Of a stretch of 64,000 nucleotides of DNA, positions 1-10,240 are shown one piece after another; the first letter of the stretch is position 1, and the number at the start of each line of letters is the position of its first letter. The stretch is taken from contig NZ_RCCV01000003.1 of NCBI RefSeq assembly GCF_003664255.1, positions 1 through 64,000 on the forward strand, given 5' to 3'. Origin of the DNA: Micromonospora sp. M71_S20 (GTDB lineage: Bacteria > Actinomycetota > Actinomycetes > Mycobacteriales > Micromonosporaceae). Position numbers and translations under genes: made by a program. The notes under the pieces were generated by a model. It searched no databases, was not told the DNA's origin, and worked only from the letters and a program-made list of their open reading frames with translations.

Positions 1-1530
<1,530 letters not shown>

Positions 1531-1618
1531 TACTAAGCTGCTACGCGTCCACTGTGCAACTCTCGATGAACGAACAACAGACCACGCGTGTTGTGGTGTT
1601 GTTTGACATGTCGATAGA

Positions 1619-1737
1619 GTTACGGCGGTCATGGCGGAGGGGAAACGCCCGGTTACATTCCGAACCCGGAAGCTAAGCCCTCCAGCGCCGATGGTACTGC
1701 ACTCGGGAGGGTGTGGGAGAGTAGGACACCGCCGGAC
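1619..1737 (+). rRNA. rrf: 5S ribosomal RNA
   Basis: Complete 5S rRNA of about 117-119 nt. It starts at GTTACGGCGGTC and ends at ACACCGCCGGAC; these ends pair as helix I. Internal blocks such as CCGAACCCGGAAGCTAAG are diagnostic for 5S. It lies about 90 nt after the 23S end, as expected for a 16S-23S-5S operon, and is followed directly by a strong hairpin. No tRNA lies in the 23S-5S spacer. Confidence 0.97.
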
Positions 1738-1747
1738 AATCTTTCGG

Positions 1748-1777
1748 TTCAGGGCCACCCTTCGGGGTGGCCCTGAA
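1748..1777 (+). terminator. rRNA operon terminator hairpin
   Basis: Perfect 13-bp stem (1748-1760 with 1765-1777) closed by a TTCG tetraloop, ten bases after the 5S rRNA. There is no long U-tract, as is common in high-GC actinobacteria. It should end the rRNA transcript and may also stop the minus-strand gene at 1884. Confidence 0.85.
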
Positions 1778-1883
1778 CTGCGTTACGGACCTTTTCGCGG
1801 CCCGGCCGGCAGTGTCGAAGTCTCACGTTCGGCTGCCGGCCGGCCCGCAGCGGGAGCGGCGCGGGCGGGCTCGGCGGAAGGCG

Positions 1884-2567
1884 TCAGCCGCGGGTCTGGA
1901 TCTCCTCGCGCATGGCGCGGAACAGGCCGCCGGCGTCGTCGACGGAGCGGCCCGGGAACATCGCCATCACCACGCTGCCGTGGTCGGCCCACCCGCAGAC
2001 CGCGAAGTCGCCGCCGTCGCCGCTGGTGATGCCGCACTTCATCACGCCGCCCAAGCGTCCGGCGGGCACCCCGCGCAGCCCCGTCACCTTGCCGGTCTCG
2101 TCGGTCAGCAGGCCGAAGAGGCTGTCCAGGTCCCGTTCCGGCTGCCAGAGCAGGGTCGTGCCGCCGAAGACGAGCACCGAGCGCTTGCCGTCGGCGGGAT
2201 CCCGGTAGACGGTGCCGAAGCTGCTGTCCAGGTCGATGTCGGCGGCGAATCCGCTGCGCAGGTAGTCGGAGGTGCTGCGGGCCCGGTCGCTGTCGTCGCG
2301 TACGAGGCCCGCCACCCGGTCCGGGGTGGCCAGGTCGGCGTCCTTCTGCTGGGCGACCCGCCAGCCGGCAGTGCCCAGCACCGCGGCCCCCGCGAGCCCT
2401 ACCACCGCCGCCACGGCCCACGCCACCCGCCGGCGACGCGACCGCGTGGCCCGCCGCTCCGGGGCGTTCTCCGGCTCCCGGTTGCTGAGCTGGATGGGCT
2501 CGTCGGTCAGGTCGATCGGTTCGGGCCCGTCGTCGACCGGGCGATCGGTGAGATGTGCGTCGGACAT
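1884..2567 (-). CDS. Single-pass membrane protein with C-terminal FGGT/DHGS domain (unknown function)
   Basis: Encodes about 227 residues. An acidic N-terminal tail (1-40) and a basic stretch (RSRRRR, about 42-47) precede one membrane helix at about 48-68; the C-terminal 150 residues are then probably extracytoplasmic. The C-terminal domain carries FGGT, two cysteines spaced C-x12-C, then ADHGS and a C-terminal MREE. The same signature occurs in the protein at 14319-15938, so the two are paralogues. I do not recognise a named family and no enzymatic motif is evident; the cysteine pair could form a disulfide outside the cell. The ATG at 2567 follows a TACGGT -10 element by 7 nt, suggesting a leaderless mRNA divergent from valS. 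Confidence 0.8.
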   Translation of the reverse strand: MSDAHLTDRPVDDGPEPIDLTDEPIQLSNREPENAPERRATRSRRRRVAWAVAAVVGLAGAAVLGTAGWRVAQQKDADLATPDRVAGLVRDDSDRARSTSDYLRSGFAADIDLDSSFGTVYRDPADGKRSVLVFGGTTLLWQPERDLDSLFGLLTDETGKVTGLRGVPAGRLGGVMKCGITSGDGGDFAVCGWADHGSVVMAMFPGRSVDDAGGLFRAMREEIQTRG

Positions 2568-2574
2568 AGCCGAC

Positions 2575-2630
2575 ACCGTACGCGAACGGCAGGTGGCGCA
2601 CGTCGGGTCCCGGGAAGCGCTCCGTAGACT
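2575..2630. promoter_or_regulatory. Divergent leaderless-type promoters (minus gene at 2567 and valS)
   Basis: On the minus strand TACGGT (2580 to 2575) lies 7 nt before the ATG at 2567. On the plus strand TAGACT (2625-2630) lies 6 nt before the valS GTG at 2637. Neither gene has a convincing Shine-Dalgarno sequence. The spacing is what is known for leaderless actinobacterial transcripts, where the start codon is at or next to the 5' end. Confidence 0.65.
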
Positions 2631-2636
2631 TTCAGG

Positions 2637-5255
2637 GTGACCGAGAGACTGGATGCCCGACGCCCCGACGCCCCGACCCTTGCCGGCCAGTACCAGCCCG
2701 GCGAGGTGGAGCAGCGACGGTACGAGCAGTGGGTAGCCGCCGGCCACTTCCGGGCGTCGGCGGACAGCGACAAGCCCCCCTTCACCATCGTCATCCCGCC
2801 GCCCAACGTCACCGGCTCCCTGCACATGGGCCACGCGTTGGACCACACCGTCCAGGACGCGCTGGTGCGGCGCAAGAGGATGCAGGGCCACGAGGCGCTG
2901 TGGCTGCCGGGCATGGACCACGCCGGGATCGCCACCCAGAACGTGGTGGAGCGGCAGCTCGCCCGCCAGGGCCTGTCCCGGCACGACCTGGGCCGGGAGG
3001 AGTTCGTCGAGCGGGTGTGGCAGTGGAAGGCCGAATCCGGCGGCGCGATCCTCGGCCAGATGCGCCGCCTCGGCGACTCCGTCGACTGGGACCGTGAGCG
3101 CTTCACCATGGACGAGGGCCTGTCCCGGGCCGTCCAGACCATGTTCAAGAAGCTCTACGACGACGGGCTGATCTACCGGGCCAACCGGATCATCAACTGG
3201 TGTCCGCGCTGCCTGACCGCGCTGTCGGACATCGAGGTGGAGCACACCGACGACGACGGCGAGCTGGTCTCGATCCGCTACAGCGACGACGTCGTGGTCG
3301 CCACCACCCGGGCCGAGACGATGCTCGGTGACACCGCGGTCGCCGTCCACCCGGACGACGAGCGCTACCGGCACCTGATCGGCACCGAGGTGGCCGTGCC
3401 GTTGACCGACCGGCGGATCCCGATCGTGGCCGACGAGCACGTCGACCCGAGCTTCGGCACCGGCATGGTCAAGGTGACCCCCGCGCACGACCCGAACGAC
3501 TTCGAGATCGGCCAGCGGCACGGCCTGCCGTCGCTGACGATCATGGACGAGCGGGGCGTCGTCACCGCGCACGGCCCGTTCCAGGGCCTGGACCGGTACG
3601 AGGCCCGTCCCGCGATCGTCGCCGCGCTGCGCGAGCAGGGCCGGATCGTCGCCGAGAAGCGGCCGTACGTGCACGCGGTGGGGCACTGCTCCCGGTGCAG
3701 GACGACCGTCGAGCCGCGGCTGTCGCTCCAGTGGTTCGTCAACACCACCCCGCTGGCCGAGGCGGCCGGCGACGCGGTGCGCGACGGCCGGGTGAAGATC
3801 GAGCCCGCGGAGCTGGCCAAGCGGTACTTCGCCTGGGTCGACAACATGCACGACTGGTGCATCTCCCGGCAGCTCTGGTGGGGCCACCGCATCCCCGTCT
3901 GGTACGGCCCCGAGGGCGAGATCGTCTGCGTCGGCCCGGACGAGGAGCCGCCGACCGGCGAGGGCTGGCACCAGGACGAGGACGTGCTGGACACCTGGTT
4001 CTCCAGCGGCCTGTGGCCGTTCTCCACGCTCGGCTGGCCGGAGCAGACCCCCGACCTGGCGAAGTTCTACCCGACCAGCGTGCTGGTCACCGGCTACGAC
4101 ATCCTCTTCTTCTGGGTCGCCCGGATGATGATGTTCGGCCTGTACGCCATGGACGGCCGGCCGCCGTTCGAGACGGTGGCCCTGCACGGCATGGTCCGCG
4201 ACCAGCACGGCAAGAAGATGTCGAAGTCGTTCGGCAACGTGGTCGACCCGCTGGACTGGATCGACCGGTACGGCGCCGACGCCACCCGGTTCACCCTCGC
4301 CCGGGGCGCCAACCCGGGCGGGGACGTGCCGGTCAGCGAGGACTGGTGCCAGGGCTCCCGCAACTTCTGCAACAAGCTGTGGAACGCCACCCGCTTCGCG
4401 CTGCTCAACGGCGCGCACACCGAGGGGCCGCTGCCGGCGGCCGACACGCTGTCGACGGTCGACCGGTGGATCCTGTCCCGACTGGCGCACGTCACCGCCG
4501 CGGTGGACGAGCAGTTCGAGGCGTACGAGTTCGCGAAGGTCTGCGACCTGCTCTACCACTTCGCCTGGGACGACGTCTGCGACTGGTACGTGGAGCTGAC
4601 CAAGCCGGTGCTCGCCGAGGACGGGCCGGCCGCCGAGGCCAGCCGCCGGGTGCTCGGGCACGTGCTGGACCAGCTGCTGCGGCTGCTGCACCCGGTGATC
4701 CCGTTCGTCACCGAGGAGCTGTGGACCGCGCTCACCGGCGGCGAGACGGTGATGACTGCCGCCTGGCCGGTCGCCGACCGTACCGGAGTCGACGACGCCG
4801 CGGAGGTCGAGGTCGGCACCCTCCAGCGGGTGGTGACCGAGATCCGGCGGTTCCGTTCGGACCAGGGGCTGCGCCCGACGCAGCGGGTCGCCGCGCGGCT
4901 CGACGGCCTCGCCGCCGCCGGCATCGCCGCGCACGAGCCGCTCATCCGGTCGCTGGTGCGGCTGGACCCGGCCGGCGACGGTTTCCAGGCCAGCGCGACG
5001 CTCGCCATGCCCGGCGAGGTGAGCGTGGCCCTGGACACCCGAGGGTCGATCGACGTGGCCGCCGAGCGGGCCCGGCTGACCAAGGACCGGGCCGCCGCCG
5101 AGAAGGAGGCCGCGCAGGCCCGGGCGAAGCTCGGCAACCCGGCGTTCGTCGGCAAGGCGCCGGAGCCGGTGGTCGCCAAGATCCGCGACCGGCTCGCCGT
5201 CGCCGAGGCCGACCTCGTCCGCATCGACGCTGCTCTGGAGGCGCTGCCCTCGTGA
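2637..5255 (+). CDS. valS: Valine--tRNA ligase
   Basis: Charges tRNA-Val with valine in the cytoplasm. The 872-residue protein is a full-length class I synthetase: [13 protein letters not shown] at about 55-66 (HIGH motif HMGH, 63-66), a CP1 editing domain in the middle, KMSKS at 527-531, the anticodon-binding helical domain from about 610, and the C-terminal coiled coil (about 805-870) typical of Val[17 protein letters not shown] distinguishes it from IleRS and LeuRS. The GTG start directly follows a TAGACT -10 element. The stop overlaps the folC start by four bases (GTGA), so valS, folC and the DUF4233 gene form one operon by translational coupling. Confidence 0.97.
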   Translation: MTERLDARRPDAPTLAGQYQPGEVEQRRYEQWVAAGHFRASADSDKPPFTIVIPPPNVTGSLHMGHALDHTVQDALVRRKRMQGHEALWLPGMDHAGIATQNVVERQLARQGLSRHDLGREEFVERVWQWKAESGGAILGQMRRLGDSVDWDRERFTMDEGLSRAVQTMFKKLYDDGLIYRANRIINWCPRCLTALSDIEVEHTDDDGELVSIRYSDDVVVATTRAETMLGDTAVAVHPDDERYRHLIGTEVAVPLTDRRIPIVADEHVDPSFGTGMVKVTPAHDPNDFEIGQRHGLPSLTIMDERGVVTAHGPFQGLDRYEARPAIVAALREQGRIVAEKRPYVHAVGHCSRCRTTVEPRLSLQWFVNTTPLAEAAGDAVRDGRVKIEPAELAKRYFAWVDNMHDWCISRQLWWGHRIPVWYGPEGEIVCVGPDEEPPTGEGWHQDEDVLDTWFSSGLWPFSTLGWPEQTPDLAKFYPTSVLVTGYDILFFWVARMMMFGLYAMDGRPPFETVALHGMVRDQHGKKMSKSFGNVVDPLDWIDRYGADATRFTLARGANPGGDVPVSEDWCQGSRNFCNKLWNATRFALLNGAHTEGPLPAADTLSTVDRWILSRLAHVTAAVDEQFEAYEFAKVCDLLYHFAWDDVCDWYVELTKPVLAEDGPAAEASRRVLGHVLDQLLRLLHPVIPFVTEELWTALTGGETVMTAAWPVADRTGVDDAAEVEVGTLQRVVTEIRRFRSDQGLRPTQRVAARLDGLAAAGIAAHEPLIRSLVRLDPAGDGFQASATLAMPGEVSVALDTRGSIDVAAERARLTKDRAAAEKEAAQARAKLGNPAFVGKAPEPVVAKIRDRLAVAEADLVRIDAALEALPS

Positions 5256-6586
5256 CCGACCGCACCGATTTCGCCGCCGTCGAGGCCGAGCTGGCCGGCC
5301 GCGGGTTCACCCGCATGGCCTTCGAGCTGGACAAGATCGAGTCGCTGCTGGACCTGCTCGGCAGCCCGCAGCGGGCGTACCCGTCGATCCACCTGACCGG
5401 CACCAACGGCAAGACCTCGACGGCCCGGATGATCGACTCGCTGCTGCGGGCGTTCGGGCTGCACACCGGCCGCTACACCAGCCCGCACCTGGAGAGCGTC
5501 CGGGAGCGGATCAGCCTGGACGGCGAGCCGGTGGACGAGGGGCGGTTCGTCGCCACGTACCGGGAGATCGAGCCGCTGGCCCGGCTGGTCGACGAGCGCT
5601 CGGCGGAGCCGCTGACGTACTTCGACATGACGACCGCGCTGGCCTTCGCCACCTTCGCCGACGCCCCGGTGGACGTGGCGGTGGTCGAGGTGGGCCTGGG
5701 CGGCGCCGAGGACGCCACCAACGTGATCCAGGCCGGGGTGTGCGTGCTCACCCCGGTCGGGCTGGACCACACCGAGTGGCTCGGCGACACCATCCAGGAC
5801 ATCGCGCTGGCCAAGGCGGGCATCATCCACAAGGGCGCGACGGTGATCTCCGCGGCGCAGGAGGAGGAGGCCGCCGGGCCGATCCTGGAGCGCTGCGCCG
5901 AGGTCGGCGCGACCATCGCCCGGGAGGGCGCCGAGTTCGGGGTGCTGCGGCGGGCGGTCGCCGTCGGCGGGCAGGTGCTCACCCTCCAGGGTCTCGGCGG
6001 CGTCTACGAGGAGGTGTTCATCCCGCTGCACGGCGCCCACCAGGCGCAGAACGCGGCGGTGGCGCTGGCGGCGGTCGAGGCGTTCCTCGGCGCCGGGGCG
6101 AAGCGGCAGCTCGACGTCGAGGCGGTCCGGGAGGGCTTCGCCACCGCCAGCTCGCCCGGCCGGCTGGAGCGCGTACGTAGCGCGCCGACCATCCTGCTCG
6201 ACGGGGCGCACAACCCGCACGGGATGGCGGCCACGGTCGCGGCCCTCCAGGAGGAGTTCGCCTTCAGCAAGCTGGTCGCGGTGGTCGGCGTCCTCGCGGA
6301 CAAGGACGCGGGCAGCCTGCTGGAGCTGCTGGAGCCGGTGGTCGACCAGGTCGTGGTGACCCGCAACAGCTCGCCCCGGGCGCTGCCGGCCCGGGAGCTG
6401 GCCGCGCTGGCGGCGGAGGTCTTCGGACCCGAGCGGGTGGAGGTGGCCGAGGAGATGCCGGACGCGATCGAGGCGGCGGTGGCGATGGCCGAGGAGGACG
6501 TACCGGGGGAGCTGAGCGGGGTCGGGGTGCTGGTCACCGGGTCGGTGGTGACGGTGGCCGACGCCCGTCGGCTGCTGAAGCGATGA
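5252..6586 (+). CDS. folC: Bifunctional folylpolyglutamate synthase / dihydrofolate synthase
   Basis: Adds glutamate to dihydropteroate and to reduced folates, an ATP-dependent Mur-ligase-type reaction in the cytoplasm. The 444-residue protein has the P-loop GTNGKTS at about 50-56, the [12 protein letters not shown] folate-loop region, [14 protein letters not shown] motifs near the middle and the C-terminal ligase domain with LDGAHNPHG. Length is normal for FolC. The GTG start overlaps the valS stop and the stop overlaps the next ATG. valS-folC linkage is widely conserved in actinobacteria and firmicutes. Confidence 0.96.
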   Translation: MTDRTDFAAVEAELAGRGFTRMAFELDKIESLLDLLGSPQRAYPSIHLTGTNGKTSTARMIDSLLRAFGLHTGRYTSPHLESVRERISLDGEPVDEGRFVATYREIEPLARLVDERSAEPLTYFDMTTALAFATFADAPVDVAVVEVGLGGAEDATNVIQAGVCVLTPVGLDHTEWLGDTIQDIALAKAGIIHKGATVISAAQEEEAAGPILERCAEVGATIAREGAEFGVLRRAVAVGGQVLTLQGLGGVYEEVFIPLHGAHQAQNAAVALAAVEAFLGAGAKRQLDVEAVREGFATASSPGRLERVRSAPTILLDGAHNPHGMAATVAALQEEFAFSKLVAVVGVLADKDAGSLLELLEPVVDQVVVTRNSSPRALPARELAALAAEVFGPERVEVAEEMPDAIEAAVAMAEEDVPGELSGVGVLVTGSVVTVADARRLLKR

Positions 6587-7002
6587 CCGGGCCGGAGCGG
6601 GTCACCGAGGGCGACGACCGCCCGGCCGGGGCGGCCGACGGCACCCCCGGCGGGCGACCGCCGCGCCGTTCCGGGCTGCGCAACCCGGAACGGGCGGTAC
6701 GTGGCCTCGGCGCCGGCACCCTCAGCCTGGAGGCGCTGGTGCTGGTGCTGGCCATCCAGCCGATCCGGGTGGTCGGCGGCGACCTCGGTGGTGCGGCGAT
6801 CGGAGCGGTGGTGGCGCTGGCCGTGGCGGCGGTGCTGCTGGCCGGCATGATGCGCCGGCCGTGGGCCTGGCACGCCGGCACCGCCCTGCAGGGGCTGCTG
6901 ATGCTGGCCGGCCTGCTGCACTGGTCGCTGCTGGTGCTGGGCGTCGTCTTTGCCCTGGTGTGGGCCTACGCCCTGCACGTCCGCCGGGTCATCCTGGGCT
7001 GA
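6583..7002 (+). CDS. DUF4233 family membrane protein
   Basis: 139 residues with a disordered N-terminal 35 residues and four predicted membrane helices (about 42-60, 65-86, 92-110 and 112-133). Proteins of this type follow folC in many actinobacteria and are assigned to DUF4233; the function is unknown. ATGA overlap with folC places it as the last gene of the valS operon. The linkage hints at an envelope or transport role connected with folate or aminoacylation, but that is inference only. Confidence 0.88.
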   Translation: MTGPERVTEGDDRPAGAADGTPGGRPPRRSGLRNPERAVRGLGAGTLSLEALVLVLAIQPIRVVGGDLGGAAIGAVVALAVAAVLLAGMMRRPWAWHAGTALQGLLMLAGLLHWSLLVLGVVFALVWAYALHVRRVILG

Positions 7003-7006
7003 CGGG

Positions 7007-8377
7007 TCAGGCCTCGGCGCGTTCCCGCCACTGGGTGAGGGCGATGCCGTGGCCGTCCGGGTCGCGGAACGCCGCCGCCCACACCTCCAGCTTCGTGCCC
7101 CGGTTGACCACCCGGGGGGCGTACGTGAACCGGACGCCCGTCCCGCGCAGTCGCTCGTACGCGGAACCGATGTCGTCGACCTCGAGGTTGACGTGCACCA
7201 GCCGGCGGCTGATCGGCGCCGCCTCGGTCACCTCGCGCAGCACCAGACGGGTCGTGCCGGAGGCGAGCACCGCGTTGCCGGAGCCCCGGTCGACCTCGGT
7301 GAAGCCCAGGTCGCGATAGAAGTTGAGCGAGCGGGGCAGGTCGGTGACCAGCAGGGTCAACCCCACTCCGGCGATCGGCGCCCCGAACTCGTCGCCGGCC
7401 GCCGCGGTCTCCCCGGCCTCCTCGTCGACGTCGGTCGCCGGGCCCGGACCGAAGATCGCCTCGTCCAGTTCCTCCGGGCTGATCCGCTCGTCGCGGACCC
7501 GGTCGCGCGGCGGGGCGGGATCGTCCAGGGGCAGGTCGAGCGGATCCGCCGGCGCGGGCGCGTCGAACCGCTCCTCGGCGGGCGGGCGGGGCGTCGGCGT
7601 GGCCCGGCGCGGCAGGGTGCCGGTGGCGGGCTGCTCGACGAGCGTGCCCTCCAGCACGACCGGCCCACCCGGACGCTGGTGCATCACGACGGGCTCGCGC
7701 TCCTCGGGCCGCCCGACCCGGTCCCCACCGAGCGGATCGCCCAGCGGATCCCCGACGGGGTCGCCCAGCGGATCGCCCACCGGCGCCCGGAAGTCGTCCC
7801 GGAAGTCGTCGCGGTAGTCCTCCCGGAAGTCGTCGTCCGGCGCCCGGTCCGCCCACGGCGGGGCCTCCTGCTGGATCAGCACGTCGTCCAGCGGCTCGGC
7901 ACCCGCGTACTCGGGCGGCAGGTCGGCCGCGACGGCGGCGGCGGTCTCCGCGTGGGTGGGCACGTCGTCCCAGAGCACCCGGACGTGGCGCTGGTCGTCG
8001 AGGGCCACCCGGATCGGCAGCGTCTGACCCAGCGACGGCCACTTCGCCACCGGCACCCGCGGCTCGATGATCTTCTTCGACCGGGGTGGCAGCCCCGGGG
8101 CGTCGATCACCAGCTGGAGCTCGCAGCGGCCGAAGGCGTACTGGGTGGGGGGCTCGGAGGCGCTGTGCACGTGCCCGACGCCGACCACCCAGGTGCGACC
8201 GCCCCCGCGCACCGTGGCCAGCGCGATGGCCAGCACCAGCAGGGCGACCCCGAGCGCCACGATCGCCCAGCTGGTCATGCCGAGGCCGAAGAGGACGACG
8301 AAGGTGGCCACGGTGCCCAGCACCGCGGCGATCAGCTTGCGTACCGGTGCGATGGGCCGGTTCCCGCCATTCGCCAC
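7007..8377 (-). CDS. Membrane-anchored VOC (glyoxalase-like) domain protein
   Basis: About 456 residues. The N-terminus has two adjacent membrane helices (about 15-60), then a beta-rich region, then a long acidic low-complexity linker rich in Asp/Pro/Gly with a short GDPLGDPVGDPLGDPLGG repeat, and finally a VOC domain of about 115 residues. The VOC part shows a paired beta-alpha-beta-beta-beta pattern (LTLLVTDLPRSLNFYRDLGF... and ...FRDPDGHGIALTQW). VOC domains bind metals or act as drug-binding or lyase folds; the substrate cannot be told here. I chose the GTG at 8377 because GGAGG lies 6 nt upstream; a TTG seven codons earlier has no such signal. The gene interrupts, on the opposite strand, the usual folC-ndk run. 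Confidence 0.82.
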   Translation of the reverse strand: MANGGNRPIAPVRKLIAAVLGTVATFVVLFGLGMTSWAIVALGVALLVLAIALATVRGGGRTWVVGVGHVHSASEPPTQYAFGRCELQLVIDAPGLPPRSKKIIEPRVPVAKWPSLGQTLPIRVALDDQRHVRVLWDDVPTHAETAAAVAADLPPEYAGAEPLDDVLIQQEAPPWADRAPDDDFREDYRDDFRDDFRAPVGDPLGDPVGDPLGDPLGGDRVGRPEEREPVVMHQRPGGPVVLEGTLVEQPATGTLPRRATPTPRPPAEERFDAPAPADPLDLPLDDPAPPRDRVRDERISPEELDEAIFGPGPATDVDEEAGETAAAGDEFGAPIAGVGLTLLVTDLPRSLNFYRDLGFTEVDRGSGNAVLASGTTRLVLREVTEAAPISRRLVHVNLEVDDIGSAYERLRGTGVRFTYAPRVVNRGTKLEVWAAAFRDPDGHGIALTQWRERAEA

Positions 8378-8403
8378 AGTGGACCTCCCGAGGGTCAAGG
8401 GCC

Positions 8404-8474
8404 AGGCTAGGCCGGATCGGCCGCCGGAGGAAGGACCGGCCGCCGCGCCGGTGCCGGGACCGGGTCGCTAGGCT
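8404..8474. promoter_or_regulatory. Divergent -10 elements for the VOC gene and ndk
   Basis: Minus-strand TAGCCT (8409 to 8404) precedes the VOC gene, and plus-strand TAGGCT (8469-8474) precedes ndk. Both give short leaders that contain a Shine-Dalgarno sequence. No clear -35 hexamer is visible for either. Confidence 0.45.
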
Positions 8475-8520
8475 GACCGTACCCAGCCCGGCCGCCTTCC
8501 GCGCACAGGAGGAACCCAGC

Positions 8521-8946
8521 GTGTCCAGCAGCAGCCCCGATGAGCGCACCCTCGTACTGATCAAGCCCGACGCGGTCCGCCGCGGGCTGGTCGGCGAGGT
8601 GATCTCCCGCTTCGAGCGCAAGGGGCTGCGGATCGACGCGATGGTGTCCCGGACGATGGACGGCGCGCTGGCCGACGAGCACTACGCCGAGCACGTCGAC
8701 AAGCCGTTCTATCCGCCGCTGAAGGACTTCATGACCGGCGGCCCGCTGGTGGCGCTGGTGCTCTCCGGCGACCAGGTCATCGACGTGGTGCGCGGGCTCG
8801 TCGGCGCGACCGACGGGCGGCGCGCGGCGGCCGGCACGATCCGCGGCGACCTGTCGCTGTCCAACCGCGAGAACCTGGTGCACGCCTCCGACTCGCCGGA
8901 CAGCGCGAAGCGCGAGATCGCGCTCTGGTTCCCCGAGCTGGTCTGA
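8521..8946 (+). CDS. ndk: Nucleoside-diphosphate kinase
   Basis: Transfers the gamma phosphate from ATP to NDPs through a phosphohistidine. The 141-residue protein has the normal NDK length, an N-terminal TLVLIKPDAVRRG, the RGDLSLSNRENLVHASDS block with the catalytic histidine in LVHASDS, and a C-terminal WFPELV. The GTG start has AGGAGGA about 8 nt upstream. A hairpin follows at 8963-8989. ndk downstream of folC is standard actinobacterial order. Confidence 0.97.
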   Translation: MSSSSPDERTLVLIKPDAVRRGLVGEVISRFERKGLRIDAMVSRTMDGALADEHYAEHVDKPFYPPLKDFMTGGPLVALVLSGDQVIDVVRGLVGATDGRRAAAGTIRGDLSLSNRENLVHASDSPDSAKREIALWFPELV

Positions 8947-8962
8947 CACACCCGCCGCCGCG

Positions 8963-8989
8963 GGCCGGTGCGCGTCGAGCGCACCGGCC
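8963..8989. terminator. Terminator hairpin between convergent ndk and AhpD-like gene
   Basis: Perfect 11-bp GC stem (8963-8973 with 8979-8989) and a 5-nt loop, lying between two convergent stop codons. It can serve both strands. Confidence 0.7.
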
Positions 8990-9011
8990 GCCTGCGTCGC
9001 GTGGCGGATTG

Positions 9012-9452
9012 TCACGCCTCCGTCGGGAGGTCGGTGCGGCAGGTCACGGCGATCCGGTTCCACACGTTGATGGTGGCGATCGCCATCAGCAGGTCGGCGA
9101 GTTCCTTCTCGGACCACACCTTCGCCGCCGCGTCCCAGACGTCGTCGGGCACGCCGTGCTCGCCGAGCCGGGTCACCGCGTCGGTGAGCGCCAGCGCGGT
9201 CCGCTCCCGCTCGTCGAAGAACGGCGCCTCCCGCCAGGTGGCGACGGCGAAGAGCCGCCGGTCCGACTCGCCCGTCGCCAGCGCGTCGCGGCTGTGCATG
9301 TCGACGCAGAACGCGCAGCCGTTCAGCATCGACGCCCGCAGCTTCACCAGCGCCAGCACGGTGTGCCCGACGTTCGCCCGGACGTACTTCTCCAGCCCCA
9401 GCACGGCCTGGTACGCCTGCGGTGCCACCTCGGCCACGTTGATCCGTTGCAT
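9012..9452 (-). CDS. Carboxymuconolactone decarboxylase family protein (AhpD-like)
   Basis: 146 residues. The core motif is NGCAFCVDMHSRDA, giving a CxxC redox pair followed by a histidine three residues later, as in AhpD-type alkylhydroperoxidases; downstream EKELADLLMAIATINVWNR is the second conserved helix of the family. Members act as small thiol peroxidases or disulfide reductants in the cytoplasm, so a role against peroxides is likely, though some members have other substrates. The ATG at 9452 has GAGGAG about 8 nt upstream. It stands alone, convergent with ndk. Confidence 0.9.
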   Translation of the reverse strand: MQRINVAEVAPQAYQAVLGLEKYVRANVGHTVLALVKLRASMLNGCAFCVDMHSRDALATGESDRRLFAVATWREAPFFDERERTALALTDAVTRLGEHGVPDDVWDAAAKVWSEKELADLLMAIATINVWNRIAVTCRTDLPTEA

Positions 9453-9619
9453 GACGGCCCTCCTCGGTCCGGTCGGTGTTGACACCCACACGACGGTGCG
9501 CGCTGGCGCGGCGTGACACCGGCGGACGTGAGCCCGGTCACGCCGGGTCGGCCTCGCCGGACGGCCAGGGGAGTCCCGCGGTGGCACCGGGCGCGACGGA
9601 CCGGCCCCGAGCCGCCGAC

Positions 9620-9666
9620 GGACCTCGTGGGCCTGCCTTACGACATCGGGCAGGCTCACGAGGTCC
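9620..9666. repeat. Long imperfect inverted repeat (18-bp arms)
   Basis: The arms GGACCTCGTGGGCCTGCC and its near-complement pair over 18 positions with a single mismatch that would be a G-U pair in RNA; the loop is 11 nt. It lies downstream of the remnant on the minus strand and upstream of nothing obvious on the plus strand. It could be a leftover terminator of a decayed gene. Confidence 0.6.
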
Positions 9667-9747
9667 GCCGGCGGTTGGGACGAGCGCCGCGCGGGTCCAG
9701 CGGTGTCAAGGTGGTCTCGTCGGTGCCGGTCGGTCCGAGCGGGCCGA

Positions 9748-9924
9748 TCAGCCTCCCGAGGCGACGACAGGCTCGTCGCCCACCAGCTGGACGAGCGCCA
9801 GGCCGGCCGGTTCGAGGCTGTACAGCAACCGACGGCGGTAGAGGCTGGTCCACACCTCCCGGAGCGGGCTGATCGCGATCCGGGTGCGCGCGAGCGTCGG
9901 CTCGTCCAACCTGATCCGGATCAC
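9748..9924 (-). pseudogene. Possible remnant of an ArsR-type winged-helix regulator (N-terminal fragment)
   Basis: A GTG-started frame of 58 codons encodes a peptide beginning VIRIRLDEPTLARTRIAISP, which resembles the N-terminus of actinobacterial ArsR-like repressors (a beta strand followed by L-A-R-T-R and SPL-x-EV-W-S-L). The helix-turn-helix and the rest of such proteins are missing because the frame stops early. This is recalled resemblance, not a search result. It could also be a small functional gene or chance coding. Confidence 0.35.
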
Positions 9925-10002
9925 CCGTCACCCTAGGCACCGGTCGCCGGGCGCGGGTTTACTCGGCGGCGATCTTTCCAGGTGGTCGGGTAACCTTGAC
10001 GG

Positions 10003-10240
10003 TCGTAAGGCGATGACCCGGCCATCACCGGTGAGCCTCCGGAAGAACAGCCGGTTCGCCGGCCCAGTAGAACCGGACGGGTCCGGCCCGTCACAGCCGG
10101 CCAACGAGCGGGCGGTCAATCCTGGCCGCCAAGCGGGGTGGTACCGCGGGCCTGCCCGGGGGCGCCGTCGAGGCGTACCCGAGAAGGCTCGTCCTCGCAG
10201 ACCCACACGACAGTGAGCTGCGCGAGGAGAGCGACCCCCG
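10003..10240 (+). promoter_or_regulatory. T-box riboswitch of ileS (translational, Ile AUC specifier)
   Basis: The T-box sequence AAGCGGGGTGGTACCGCGG (10131-10149) is a near-consensus match and contains the UGG bulge that reads the tRNA CCA end. Upstream, a very short Stem I (AGGC 10008-10011 with GCCT 10035-10038, CCGG 10018-10021 with CCGG 10028-10031) presents CCATCA as its terminal loop, with the isoleucine codon ATC at 10024-10026. This matches the ultrashort Stem I class known from actinobacterial ileS. TCCTCGC (10192-10198) is complementary to GCGAGGA (10222-10228), which holds the Shine-Dalgarno sequence, so control is probably on translation: uncharged tRNA-Ile would free the ribosome site. 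A TAACCT -10 at 9991-9996 fits a start near 10003. Confidence 0.93.

Larger units (their letters stand above)
9453..10002. other. Gene-poor gap with one long hairpin and one gene remnant
   Basis: About 550 bases without an intact recognisable gene. It contains an 18-bp inverted repeat (9620-9666), a short remnant resembling the N-terminus of an ArsR-like regulator (9748-9924) and the -10 element TAACCT (9991-9996) that probably starts the ileS leader. Confidence 0.6.

Noticed and set aside
1884..4934. A minus-strand frame of over 1000 codons antisense to valS
   Set aside because: It is an open shadow frame caused by high GC; only its last 227 codons (1884-2567), with a promoter and family-like domain, are a real gene.
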